Positions 9,368-17,985 of a stretch of 64,000 bases of DNA are shown piece after piece. The notes under the pieces were generated by a model. It was not told where the DNA came from. It did not search any database and saw nothing but the letters and a program-made list of their open reading frames with translations. Each line of letters begins with the position of its first letter. Within the stretch, counting starts at the first letter, position 1. A program made the position numbers and the translations under genes. This DNA comes from Novibacillus thermophilus (GTDB lineage Bacteria; Bacillota; Bacilli; Thermoactinomycetales; Novibacillaceae): assembly GCF_002005165.1 (NCBI RefSeq), contig NZ_CP019699.1, positions 3,162,001-3,226,000 on the forward strand. Reading direction: 5' to 3'.

Positions 9368-10081
9368 CTAGTCTTTTTCACTGACAAACCAGTTTTTGTA
9401 GGCACTCGTCAGGTGTACCCGCATCGCTTCATCGGCTTTGTCACCATCTTCGGCGACAATGGCCTCAAATAGCAAGCGATGATGGCCGACATACTGATTG
9501 GCGAGTGAACGACCGAGGTGATGCGTACCTTCTCTTATTCTTCGACCTAAATTCTGATTCCCGTATTTAATCACCGATTCAACAAATTGTTGAATCACAG
9601 CATTTTGACTAGCAATCGCCACTTCCAAATGAAATTGCATGTCGAGACTGCTATACCGACTTAGGTTGTCAAGCGACTGTTCCATCTCTCCTAGCAGTTT
9701 CTCCATACGTGTAATACTGGTCGAATCCCTCCTTTCAGCGGCTAATTTGGCACTGCCTGGTTCAACAATCATGCGAGCTTCCAATACTTGCAAAGGGCTC
9801 TCTTCGTTTTCTAAAAACCAAAGTTGCTGACTTTTATCCACAGGTGGTTTTCTTAGGACAATTGTGCCCCGCCCCGTATAGGTTTGTACAATACCCAGCA
9901 GCTGTAGGGAAGAAATAGCTTCACGTATAATCGGGCGACTAACAGCGAATTTTTCAGCCAACGAACGCTCCGAAGGCAACATGTCACCGGGTTGAAATTC
10001 TTCATTTTGTATGGCTTCCATAATTTGGTCTGCAATAAATACGAATAGTTTTTTTGGTCGCTCCGCTTTTTTAAAAGGCAT
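9368..10081 (-). CDS. GntR family transcriptional regulator (FadR/FCD subfamily)
   Basis: 237 residues: an N-terminal winged helix (about 10-75, with PGDMLPSERSLAEKFAVSRPIIREAI) and an all-helical FCD ligand-binding domain (about 95-230, metal-binding Asp/His in LDMQFHLEVA and the later LGRSLANQYVGHHRLLFEAI). Regulators of this type usually sense an organic acid and repress the adjacent catabolic operon. It is inside the operon it probably controls, between the trans-sulfuration gene and the symporter. Confidence 0.9.
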   Translation of the reverse strand: MPFKKAERPKKLFVFIADQIMEAIQNEEFQPGDMLPSERSLAEKFAVSRPIIREAISSLQLLGIVQTYTGRGTIVLRKPPVDKSQQLWFLENEESPLQVLEARMIVEPGSAKLAAERRDSTSITRMEKLLGEMEQSLDNLSRYSSLDMQFHLEVAIASQNAVIQQFVESVIKYGNQNLGRRIREGTHHLGRSLANQYVGHHRLLFEAIVAEDGDKADEAMRVHLTSAYKNWFVSEKD

Positions 10082-10094
10082 AGCCTTACCACCT

Positions 10095-11278
10095 TTACAT
10101 ATTTGAAATTTGCCTTAGAGCTTGTTCCAAATCTGATATGATGTCATTTGGACTTTCCAAACCTACTGAAACGCGGATCAGTCCATCAGTGATACCTGCT
10201 TCCTCCCGCTGTTTTCGAGTGAGTGGAAAATGAGTCATGGAAGCCGGATGTTCGACAAGTGTTTCCGGATCACCTAAACTGAATGCGAGTGTCGCCAGTT
10301 TTAAAGCATCTAATAGTTTTTTCCCCGCATCTAACCCTCCGTTCACTTCAAAGGACACGACACCCCCATCAGTTTCATTTGTTTTTGGGCTAACTCATAT
10401 TGCGGATGATGACTTAACCCGGGATAAAAAACTTTTTTCACTGCTGGGTGTGAGTCTAAATAATCGGCGACTTGTTGAGCATTGTGACAATGGCGCTCAA
10501 GGCGGACACTCAATGTCTTTAAGCCTCGAAGCATTAAAAACGCTTCCCATGCATTTAACGATTGTCCTAAATTGACCACTATCTTTTTCCTCATGAATTC
10601 CACATGTTCTTTACTTCCAACAATCAATCCTGCAATGACATCACCATGTCCGTTTAAATATTTGGTTGCACTGTAAACTACAACGTCTGCACCAAGTTCT
10701 AACGGTTTTTGTAGATAAGGTGTCATAAATGTATTGTCTACAATTAACGGTATACCGTGGCGATGGGCGATCTCGGCTAAAGCCGAAATGTCCAACACAA
10801 CAAGATGAGGATTGGAAGGTGTCTCAATATATAGTGCAGTCGTATTGTCCTTTATGGCAGCGCTAACATTTGTCAAGTTCGTACAATCGACAAAGTCAAC
10901 TTCGATCCCAAAGCGCGGCCCAAGCGTAGTTAGAAATTTATATGCGCCACCATAAACATCCCTAGTCACAACAACATGATCTCCTTGCTTCAAAAATGCC
11001 AGTAGCGCGGTCGCGATTGCCGCCATCCCGCTGCTAACTCCAAGTGCTGATTCGCCACCTTCCAAATGAGCTATTTTTTCTTCAAGTATACGGGAAGTCG
11101 GATTGCCGAATCGTCCGTATTGTATACCGGGCATCGATCCGTCTACTATAGCTGCCGCTTCGTCCGCATTAGAGAAAGCGTAGGCGACTGCTGGTGTGAT
11201 AGAAGGTGTGATTGCTTCTTTGTGCGGGTGTTGCGCAGAATGAATAAGTTGAGTTTCAATATCCCAATCTTTATTCAT
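10095..11278 (-). pseudogene. Trans-sulfuration PLP enzyme (cystathionine/methionine gamma-lyase type), frameshifted
   Basis: The N-terminal 306 or so residues (11278 down to about 10362) and the C-terminal 87 residues (10095-10358) lie in different frames. A run of five G near 10358-10363 would need six to join them ([13 protein letters not shown]). Together they form the roughly 390-residue Cys/Met-metabolism PLP family. The PLP lysine is in VVYSATKYLNGHGDV, and the substrate-loop region reads QYGRFGNPTS. The homologous group includes MetB, MetC, MdeA and O-acetylhomoserine enzymes; I cannot separate them. It is the first gene of the operon ending at 6883. The shift may be a sequencing error in the G run. 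Confidence 0.85.
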
Positions 11279-11456
11279 GTTGAACTCCTTTCTAATTAGT
11301 GGGTAATTTATGTTTTCGGGTAATTTAAAATTATCCTATACTAATTCTGGTAAAGTTGTCAACCTGTTTGATCAGTTCGTATGAGTAAAATGTTTGTGGG
11401 AGAGTGATCCCCCTCGATGGACAAAAGCCGGGGTATTGGTAAAAAGGCATGAAAAA

Positions 11457-11512
11457 GAGGACCTTCTCTTGTATAGTTAAGTTTAACGCACAAAACCGAA
11501 AGAGAGGTCCTC
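11457..11512 (+). promoter_or_regulatory. Hairpin sequestering the transposase ribosome binding site
   Basis: GAGGACCTTCTCT (11457-11469) can pair with AGAGAGGTCCTC (11501-11512). The second arm contains the GAGAGG ribosome-binding site just upstream of the ATG at 11516. Transcripts entering from outside would fold and hide the start. This matches the known strategy by which IS10/IS50-type elements limit transposase made by read-through. Confidence 0.55.
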
Positions 11513-11515
11513 ATC

Positions 11516-12871
11516 ATGAAAGATATCATATCCACGATCACAATGAAAGAATTAGAACAAATGACCTTTCGCATTTTACAAGCATGTTTTTCCCAAGTGA
11601 TGAGGGAAATCCTCCTCGAATTCGACAGCATCATTGCGGAAACAAGGGATAAACAACGGTTTTACCTCAAGGATAAACGGCCCTTAAAATTTGAGTCCGT
11701 CTACGGTTCCGTTGAACTAGAGAGGAATTACTACCAAGACCGAGAAACCGGTAAATACGTGTTTTTGCTGGATCAATACTTAAACTTTGACGGGACAAAA
11801 GGGCTGAGCCCCGTCGTGCAAGAACTGGCCATTGAACTGGCCGTAACCGGTGTTTCGTATCGTCAGGCGGGACAAGCTTTAGAGAAACTGTTGGGCTATC
11901 CCGTGATCAGTCATGAAGGCATCCGTCAACAACTGTTAAACACGGAAGTCGTACCAGAAAAGGACGTCGTCCCTTTACAACAAGACGTTCTGTTTGTCGA
12001 AGTGGATGGTCTCTACACCAAACGACAGAGGCATAAGCGAAAGGGCAAAGAAGAAAAAATGGCCGCCGTGCATCGAGGGTGGGAAGTCGAAAACAACCGT
12101 GCCAAACTGGTGGGAAAACGGCACTATGTCCATCAAGGAACACACCCGTTTTGGGAAGGATTCGAGACCTTTTTGATGGAGACATACGCGTACGATCCAA
12201 CCAAGCACCATCTTGTCATTAACGGCGATGGCGCCTCGTGGATCACCGCCTGCCGCGACTATTTCAGGCACAATGTCACCTTCGTGATCGACCGTTTCCA
12301 CGTGGCCCGCGACATCCGTGCCATTTTTCGCGATCATCCAAGATGCCGGGACATCCAGAAAAAACATGCCGCCTATGACGCTGAAGGCCTTTTGTTGGCA
12401 TTAAACAGTGCCGTTGGTACCATTGGGGACGAAAAAAAAGAAGCACACCTCGAGATGCTTATAAACCAGCTCTCGCAGTATCCAGAAGCCCTAAGAGATT
12501 ACCGGGAAAGGCTACAAGAAAAAGGGATCGAAACCGAAGGCTTTCGTCCCATGGGCAGTGCTGAAGGGACGATGAGCGTCTTTGCTAAACGCTTGAAACA
12601 GGGGCGCAGTTGGAGTGACAACGGATTGGACAAATTCATCCATGTGTTTGTCGCCATCAAAGACAAATTAGCGATTAAAATCTTGAATGGGAAATGGACA
12701 TCCACCGTGGAGACTGAGGGAGAACAGCGGCAAGAGACACAACCACCGAAACATTTTGTAGAGAAATTAAAAGATTGTGCTCAAGAGGCGACACGTGGGA
12801 ACATCGCTTATCTCCAGCAGGCCATTGGGAAGCCGATTGTGGCGGCGTTAAAGGGGCTTCAAGGTGTTTAG
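11516..12871 (+). CDS. ISLre2-family transposase
   Basis: 451 residues, the full length of the ISLre2/UPF0236 family. It starts at ATG 11516 (MKDIISTITMKELEQ). Recognisable family blocks are the YGSVELERNYYQD segment, VLFVEVDGLYTKRQR with a catalytic Asp, VINGDGASW, and FVIDRFHVARDIR with a further acidic residue. No stop codon or frameshift is present, so the gene looks functional. Its ribosome binding site lies in a hairpin (see 11457-11512). Confidence 0.9.
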   Translation: MKDIISTITMKELEQMTFRILQACFSQVMREILLEFDSIIAETRDKQRFYLKDKRPLKFESVYGSVELERNYYQDRETGKYVFLLDQYLNFDGTKGLSPVVQELAIELAVTGVSYRQAGQALEKLLGYPVISHEGIRQQLLNTEVVPEKDVVPLQQDVLFVEVDGLYTKRQRHKRKGKEEKMAAVHRGWEVENNRAKLVGKRHYVHQGTHPFWEGFETFLMETYAYDPTKHHLVINGDGASWITACRDYFRHNVTFVIDRFHVARDIRAIFRDHPRCRDIQKKHAAYDAEGLLLALNSAVGTIGDEKKEAHLEMLINQLSQYPEALRDYRERLQEKGIETEGFRPMGSAEGTMSVFAKRLKQGRSWSDNGLDKFIHVFVAIKDKLAIKILNGKWTSTVETEGEQRQETQPPKHFVEKLKDCAQEATRGNIAYLQQAIGKPIVAALKGLQGV

Positions 12872-12932
12872 AGATTTACCCAAACAGGGATTGTCGTCAT
12901 CGGCGACACATCCCATTAGACCAACTTTTGAA

Positions 12933-13038
12933 GACTTGACATTGAGGGCGGGCATGATAGGCTGGTTAGCCTGGCAGACACCCTTGGGTATGGCCCTGGA
13001 TGCAAGAACTCATGCCCGCGGAGGCTCAATGTCAAGTC
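12933..13038. repeat. Long imperfect hairpin downstream of the ISLre2 transposase
   Basis: The arm at 12933-12957 pairs with 13010-13038. GACTTGACATTGAG is perfectly matched, then four unpaired bases, then GCGGGCATGA is matched. The 52-base loop contains smaller GC-rich repeats (AGGCTGGTTAGCCT; CCCTTGGGTATGGCCCTGG). It could be a terminator-like end structure of the element, a structured RNA or a miniature element; no function can be assigned. Confidence 0.6.
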
Positions 13039-13274
13039 GTCGGATACCCGTGCAGTAACATCGCTGGTATTTGTCATGTTTTGGTATGAGTATAATGTAA
13101 TCTGAAAATTGGAATAGCAATAAACAAGAGAGGGTTTTCGCCTTCTAGAAAAACCTCCCACAAGTACTTGACAGCAACGATCAGTTCATGGGAATCTAGA
13201 AACGAATTCCAAATTCACACCAAGAAAAACGCTTAGTTACATCGAGCGACAAAATATGACAAAACCTGAATTCT

Positions 13275-13658
13275 TCATTCAACTATTTCAAACGATTCCG
13301 ATACCTGAATGCTACCTTGAACTGATTGAATCATGGCACAATTCTTTCGTGAAAGCACAAGCGCTTTTTCGATCTTTTCCTTTCGCAGTTCCTTTCCAAA
13401 GATCTCAAAATGCAAATGCAACTTTTCGATGCGCCTCGCTTCTGTTTCATTACGTTCCACTAGAACTGACACATTGATATCTTTAAATGTTATCCGCATT
13501 TTAGTCAATATTTTCCGTAACATTGTGGCACTGCATCCTACAATAGACGATACCATCAGTTGGAATGGATGGAAACCATCTTGGTCATCTGGAGATATAT
13601 GTAATTCTCCGTATTTCGTTTGCGTGACGAAACCATTCTCTTTCATCTTAAATTCCAT
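13275..13658 (-). CDS. OsmC/Ohr-family protein
   Basis: 127 residues when started at ATG 13656-13658 (MEFKMKENGF), which has AAGGG 10 bases upstream; an upstream in-frame start would add 24 atypical residues. The family's two redox cysteines are visible in VGCSATMLRK and KNCAMIQSV. Members reduce organic hydroperoxides or bind related small molecules in the cytosol. It is the last gene of the thiol-redox operon (TlpA-like, CcdA, membrane protein), 80 bases after its neighbour, consistent with oxidative or thiol stress. Confidence 0.85.
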   Translation of the reverse strand: MEFKMKENGFVTQTKYGELHISPDDQDGFHPFQLMVSSIVGCSATMLRKILTKMRITFKDINVSVLVERNETEARRIEKLHLHFEIFGKELRKEKIEKALVLSRKNCAMIQSVQGSIQVSESFEIVE

Positions 13659-13738
13659 TTCATACACACCCTTACATTTTTGACGTTCGTTAGCATAATA
13701 ACAAAACACTTTTGCCATCAGCATAATCACAGCTCAAT

Positions 13739-14464
13739 CTATCCAGTGCCACTCTTTTTCCGATCTCTTATCACGCTAAATATCCACCCCTTTATTGCCA
13801 ACGATACCCCGATCCACTGCCCAGTCGCCAAACCGAACACCAATCGACCGGTCTGATAATCGGCAAAGGACGCTAGCGTATACACGATCCCTGTCACAAG
13901 AGCCCCCAGGCCGAAAACACGTCCACTTTGAAGCCGTTTCCACTTACAGAATACCCAAACGAGCAACGGCAATAACAAAACAGCCCGGTACACATGCAGA
14001 GGATGATAGCGGTACTCACCACTGTTCCATCCCCACCACACTGACGTTGTTTCTCCCAAATCCTTAATCAACACGTTGTAAACAAAGACGGTCAGCAAAG
14101 CGGAAACAGCTATAACATCCGCCGTAGCCCAGGGGGACGGCGATTTAACGGTTTTCCATGTCAACCAACTTATCGTGAGGAAGGATGCCAGCAGAACGGA
14201 TGTATCCGTTCCAGACATATAGAGCAACATTGCCGGGTTGCGCCACACTTCTTTCAGATCGAACAGTGCAGGTGCGAATTTGTACACCAAAAGCGCGATC
14301 AGTATGGCGGTTGGGAGCCATTCGCTCACTGTTCGCCGTACATGCTTGTGCTCAGGAGACAACTTTTCCGCAAGCCAAACGGAGAAGAATAGCGAACAGA
14401 CTGCTACAATCAAAGGCAAAGGAAGAAAAAGCGGACCGATACTGATGATGATCGGATCGAACAT
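13739..14464 (-). CDS. Polytopic membrane protein, weakly Lgt-like, in redox operon
   Basis: 241 residues with about seven hydrophobic segments. It starts at ATG 14462-14464 behind a strong AAGGGGAGG site. One segment (EYRYHPLHVYRA) resembles the HPxxLYE signature of prolipoprotein diacylglyceryl transferase (Lgt), but other Lgt landmarks are not clear, so that assignment is an inference. It follows ccdA by 16 bases and precedes the OsmC gene. A role in extracytoplasmic thiol chemistry is suggested only by context. Confidence 0.7.
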   Translation of the reverse strand: MFDPIIISIGPLFLPLPLIVAVCSLFFSVWLAEKLSPEHKHVRRTVSEWLPTAILIALLVYKFAPALFDLKEVWRNPAMLLYMSGTDTSVLLASFLTISWLTWKTVKSPSPWATADVIAVSALLTVFVYNVLIKDLGETTSVWWGWNSGEYRYHPLHVYRAVLLLPLLVWVFCKWKRLQSGRVFGLGALVTGIVYTLASFADYQTGRLVFGLATGQWIGVSLAIKGWIFSVIRDRKKSGTG

Positions 14465-14480
14465 GGCATCCTCCCCTTGG

Positions 14481-15200
14481 TTAAAATCCCGTAAACCCGC
14501 CGTAAAGGTCGATCAACGTGGTCGTGATTTTGGTCATGTGGCCGGTGTACAGTAATACACCTGTCAGCACCATAACCGCTCCACCGACTTTCATGATTTT
14601 GGACGAGTACTTCAAAATCCACCGTGCACGTCCGATGAAAAAAGCCATCACAAAAAACGGTATGGCAAAGCCGAGCGTATAGGCGGTAATGTAAGCCAAT
14701 GCCTGGGACGGGTTCGTCGTGGCTATCCCAAGTACAGCGCCCAAAATAGGCCCGATGCAAGGAGTCCATCCAGCTGCAAATCCGACACCGACAAGTGTTG
14801 TACCTAAATATCCGGCCGGTTTCCGGCTGACCGACAATTTTTTCTCCTGCATTAAGAACTTGGGCTGGAACACGCCCATGACGAACAATCCCATAGCGAT
14901 CACGAGGATCCCCGCCAACATGCGAATCAAATCTTGTTGGCCTTGAAACAGTTGGCCGATCCAGGAAGCGGCAAACCCTAAAGCGTAAAAGATAATCGAA
15001 AATCCGATAATAAAAAACAGCGTGTGGAACATCGTTAATTTTCGTATCTTGGTTGACTGATGATCACCTCTTAGCTGGCTGACCGACACCCCGGTAATAT
15101 AGGAGATATATGACGGGTACAGCGGCAGACAGCACGGCGACACAAACGAGAGTACCCCCGCCCCAAACGCCAGCCACAGTGTGACATCTGCTGCATTCAC
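14481..15200 (-). CDS. ccdA: Cytochrome c biogenesis / thiol-disulfide transporter CcdA
   Basis: 239 residues, six membrane helices, DsbD transmembrane-domain family. The redox-active cysteines are in VSPCCLPLYPSY (helix 1) and GWTPCIGP (helix 4). CcdA carries electrons from cytoplasmic thioredoxin to extracytoplasmic thiol proteins such as ResA. It lies 13 bases after a TlpA/ResA-like gene, the usual partner, and is on the same strand. Confidence 0.92.
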   Translation of the reverse strand: MNAADVTLWLAFGAGVLSFVSPCCLPLYPSYISYITGVSVSQLRGDHQSTKIRKLTMFHTLFFIIGFSIIFYALGFAASWIGQLFQGQQDLIRMLAGILVIAMGLFVMGVFQPKFLMQEKKLSVSRKPAGYLGTTLVGVGFAAGWTPCIGPILGAVLGIATTNPSQALAYITAYTLGFAIPFFVMAFFIGRARWILKYSSKIMKVGGAVMVLTGVLLYTGHMTKITTTLIDLYGGFTGF

Positions 15201-15213
15201 ATGATCACCTCAT

Positions 15214-15786
15214 TCAATCCGTTAAATCATCCATGATCGCTTGAATCTGCTGCTCTGTCATCGCGCCTTGAATGCGGTGGGTAATGATCCCTTCCGCATC
15301 GACAATAAACGTTGTCGGAATGGCAGCCGCCTGATAGGTCATGGCGACATCTCCTGTTTCGTCCAAAGGCACAGGGAACGTGTAATTGTTTTCCTCAATA
15401 TATTGGGTCATATTGTCAAAATTGTCATTGAACGCGAGGTCCACCATGTGGAAATTCACATCATCTCCATACTGGTCGTAGGCTTCTTGCAAATGCGGCA
15501 TTTCCACCTTACACGGCGGACACCATGAAGCCCAAAAGTTAATCAGCGACGGCTTTCCGTTATTTTCATATAGACGTACCGTGTCTCCTGCTAATGTCTC
15601 GAGTTCAAAATCCGGTGCGGCAAACCCTTCCTGTGGTTTCACATCTCGGTCAGGTTGAATCGGTTCAGTACTTTGCTGCTCCTCCTGACCCGCCGTCTCT
15701 TCATCACCTGTCTGATTGACGACCACCGCTCCGACGACGAGCAACAAAATAATAAAACCGAAGAGCACATTTCTCCAGCGCATCAT
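15214..15786 (-). CDS. Membrane-anchored TlpA/ResA-like thiol-disulfide oxidoreductase
   Basis: 190 residues. Residues 5-24 form a single uncleaved-looking hydrophobic anchor, followed by an acidic linker and a thioredoxin-fold domain (about 50-190). The active site reads FWASWCPPCKVEMPH, with the CPPC motif. It would reduce disulfides outside the membrane (apocytochrome c or similar), receiving electrons from the adjacent CcdA. It is the first gene of the operon. ResA and StoA cannot be told apart here. Confidence 0.9.
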   Translation of the reverse strand: MMRWRNVLFGFIILLLVVGAVVVNQTGDEETAGQEEQQSTEPIQPDRDVKPQEGFAAPDFELETLAGDTVRLYENNGKPSLINFWASWCPPCKVEMPHLQEAYDQYGDDVNFHMVDLAFNDNFDNMTQYIEENNYTFPVPLDETGDVAMTYQAAAIPTTFIVDAEGIITHRIQGAMTEQQIQAIMDDLTD

Positions 15787-15821
15787 GTCACCTCACCTCC
15801 AATTTTATACCGTTTATCGTA

Positions 15822-15924
15822 TACCCGAGTTCGACAGTTACTAGACAAATAAAATGCCCGAAACCCTAGTCCAGAATTGGGATGACGGGCATTTTATTTG
15901 TCTAGTAACTGTCGAACTCGGGTA
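15822..15924. repeat. Perfect 39-bp inverted repeat (miniature element or IS-end hairpin)
   Basis: Arms 15822-15860 and 15886-15924 are perfectly complementary across a 25-base loop, beginning TACCCGAGTTCGACAGTTAC. The outer arm resembles the sequence ACTCAAGTTCGACAGTAATG at about 27431-27450, which borders an IS1634-type transposase fragment. This suggests a miniature inverted-repeat element (103 bp) derived from, or mobilised by, an IS1634-type transposase. It would also form a very stable transcript hairpin between the redox operon and the integrase gene. Confidence 0.75.
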
Positions 15925-16068
15925 CACACATCGATGGTTTTATTAAACACTTGCTGCGGTTTGTTGGTTGGTTTGTTTCGCTAGCCCCAGCTTTACCCAC
16001 CATGGTATCACGCTGTAGGTGGTATGCTTGAATCGTTGAGACGTGGATTACTCATTTCTGTTGCATAG

Positions 16069-16104
16069 AATTATAGCGTAGAATTGTAATTCTGCGCTAT
16101 AATT
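16069..16104. promoter_or_regulatory. 17-bp inverted repeat upstream of the recombinase gene
   Basis: AATTATAGCGTAGAATT and its inverse with one mismatch flank a 2-base spacer. The half-site GCGTAGAATT recurs at 16163-16172, only 30 bases before the recombinase start. It may be a recombinase-binding or operator site; the pattern alone does not decide. Confidence 0.45.
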
Positions 16105-16202
16105 GTATTGGTAACCATATCCAAAGCAACCAAAAACACGTGATTATCTCACTAAAATTTTTGCGTAGAATTTCTTAAGACCAAAAATAAAGGGGGATAC
16201 CA

Positions 16203-17027
16203 TTGGTTGATCGGTTTGTCAAAGAGGGGCTGAAAGGGAAATCGGACACAACCGTCAAAACATACGAACAGGCGTTAAAACAGTTCGAACGTTGGCTTCA
16301 TGGGGCTGGAACGGATTTGGAAGAGTACTCTCGCTCGGATGTTCAGCAGTACCTTGACTACTTGGTCGCTAACAAGAAAAGTGCGGCCACCATCAACAAA
16401 ATCTGGAACGCCATTAAAAAGTACAGCCGTTGGAGAGGGAAAGAAGAAACGATAGAGGATATTGCTGTTGTTCAACCTCCTTCATACTATACGGAAGCTC
16501 CAAAGAGTTTAAGCCAAGTAGAGCGGAACCGGCTCATCCGGGAAGTGGACCGTTCAGGAAACAAAAGAGATTTTGCTATCGTCCAGATGCTACTCAACAC
16601 GGGATTGCGTGTTTCGGAATTGGTTTCACTGGACAGAGCGGACGTGGAGATCAAAGAGCGGAAAGGCTCGGTCAAGGTAATAGGGAAAGGGAACAAGGAA
16701 CGGATTGTTCCTCTTAACAAGGAAGCCCGCCGAGCGTTGCAGAAATACCTTGACGAACGCACGGACTCTCATCCAGCCCTTTTTCTGAGCAATCGTGGTC
16801 AGCGGATCAGTGTCCGTAGCGTCCAGTACCTTTTGGAAAAGCATGATGTTCACTCTCATCAGCTAAGGCATACGTTCATTACCGGATTGGTGCGGAATAA
16901 TGAGGATATTGCTGTGATCCAGTCCATGAGTGGACATTCTTCGACAAAGATGATCGTCAGATATGCCCTACCAACGGAAGAAGATAAAATGGAGGCGGTC
17001 GAAGAATTGTGGCACCAAAGTAAATAG
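16203..17027 (+). CDS. Tyrosine recombinase (XerC/D-like integrase)
   Basis: 274 residues, starting at TTG 16203 with AAGGGGG 7 bases upstream. An N-terminal SAM-like core-binding domain (about 1-85) precedes a catalytic domain with all expected residues: Arg in TGLRVSELV, Lys in GKGNKERIV, His-x-x-Arg in HQLRHTFI, His in MSGHSST and the nucleophile Tyr in VRYALP. It is short, like Xer or plasmid resolvase/integrases. The repeated half-sites just upstream may be its targets. It probably belongs to an integrated element. Confidence 0.9.
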   Translation: MVDRFVKEGLKGKSDTTVKTYEQALKQFERWLHGAGTDLEEYSRSDVQQYLDYLVANKKSAATINKIWNAIKKYSRWRGKEETIEDIAVVQPPSYYTEAPKSLSQVERNRLIREVDRSGNKRDFAIVQMLLNTGLRVSELVSLDRADVEIKERKGSVKVIGKGNKERIVPLNKEARRALQKYLDERTDSHPALFLSNRGQRISVRSVQYLLEKHDVHSHQLRHTFITGLVRNNEDIAVIQSMSGHSSTKMIVRYALPTEEDKMEAVEELWHQSK

Positions 17028-17099
17028 AACATATGTTTCCTGACCATATGACGTCAAAGTGAAATGCTAATATAAAAAGTTAAGAGAGGGGATTTCGAC

Positions 17100-17985
17100 G
17101 TGATCAGGAAGCCAATGAGTTTGTTTTTGGGGTTATTTATCTCATTATCAGTTGTGTTAACAGGTTGTTCAGAAGAAAGTTGAAAACGACATTGAAAAAC
17201 AGGAAACAGCTATCGAAGAAGAGAAAGATCAAAATGTAGACCAGGCCGAGAAAAATGATGTAGGGGAAGACCTGGATGAACAGGAACAAGAACCTTCTGA
17301 TTCAGACACATCGGAAGAGGATAACAATGACAATGTACCTGACAATACTATACCAGCCACAGTTGTCCGGGTCGTGGATGGGGATACACTTAAAGCAACC
17401 ATCGACGGCAAGGAAGAAACCGTAAGATTAATCCTTGTCGACACACCAGAGACGGTTCATCCGTCGAAACCCGTACAACCATTCGGTCCGGAAGCCTCCG
17501 ATTTTGCAAAGGAAACACTGGAAGGAAAAGATGTTGAGCTGGAACTGGATGTATCAGAACGTGATCAATACGGGAGAGTACTAGCTTATGTATGGATCGG
17601 CGATAAAATGTTCAATGAAATGTTGCTTGAAAAAGGATTAGCAAGAATAGCTATCTTCCCTCCGGATGTGAAATATGTTGACCGCTTCAGGGAAATTGAG
17701 AGCAAAGCTCGTCAGAAAGAAATTGGGATATGGAGCATAGAAAACTACGCAACAGAGGAAGGTTATAACGAAACGTCAGAAACCCAGGGGAATACAGGGA
17801 ATACGTCGTCAGCAAAAGCTAGTGCTGATTGCGATGATCCCAAAATTAAAGGGAACATCAACTCAAGTGGCGAAAAGATTTATCATGTACCAGGCGGACA
17901 ATTTTACGATGTAACGAATCCGGAAGAAATGTTTTGTACCGAAGAAGAAGCGCAGGCGGCGGGGTATCGGAAATCGAAACGTTAA
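17100..17985 (+). pseudogene. Thermonuclease-family lipoprotein with C-terminal KGN/FCTEEEA module, frameshifted
   Basis: A GTG start at 17100 with AGAGAGGGG upstream gives a lipoprotein signal ([13 protein letters not shown], lipobox LTGC) that stops at a TGA near 17180. Removing one A from GAAGAAAGTTG joins it to the long frame that follows. That frame has an acidic linker, then a staphylococcal-nuclease domain from about 17350 ([38 protein letters not shown]) and a C-terminal module ([29 protein letters not shown]) found in other secreted nucleases. It would degrade DNA/RNA at the cell surface. An internal ATG at 17374 would miss part of the nuclease fold. Confidence 0.8.

Larger units (their letters stand above)
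11394..13163 (+). mobile_element. ISLre2-family element (ends approximate)
   Basis: The boundaries are estimated from TTGTGGGAG at 11394-11402 and its inverse CTCCCACAA at 13155-13163. The element carries one transposase gene and about 290 bases of 3' non-coding DNA with a long hairpin. No clear target duplication was found. Some of the 3' DNA could lie outside the true element. Confidence 0.6.

Noticed and set aside
11279-11393. Riboswitch (SAM type) upstream of the trans-sulfuration gene
   Set aside because: The leader is too short and lacks the conserved core; only an AT-rich promoter is likely.
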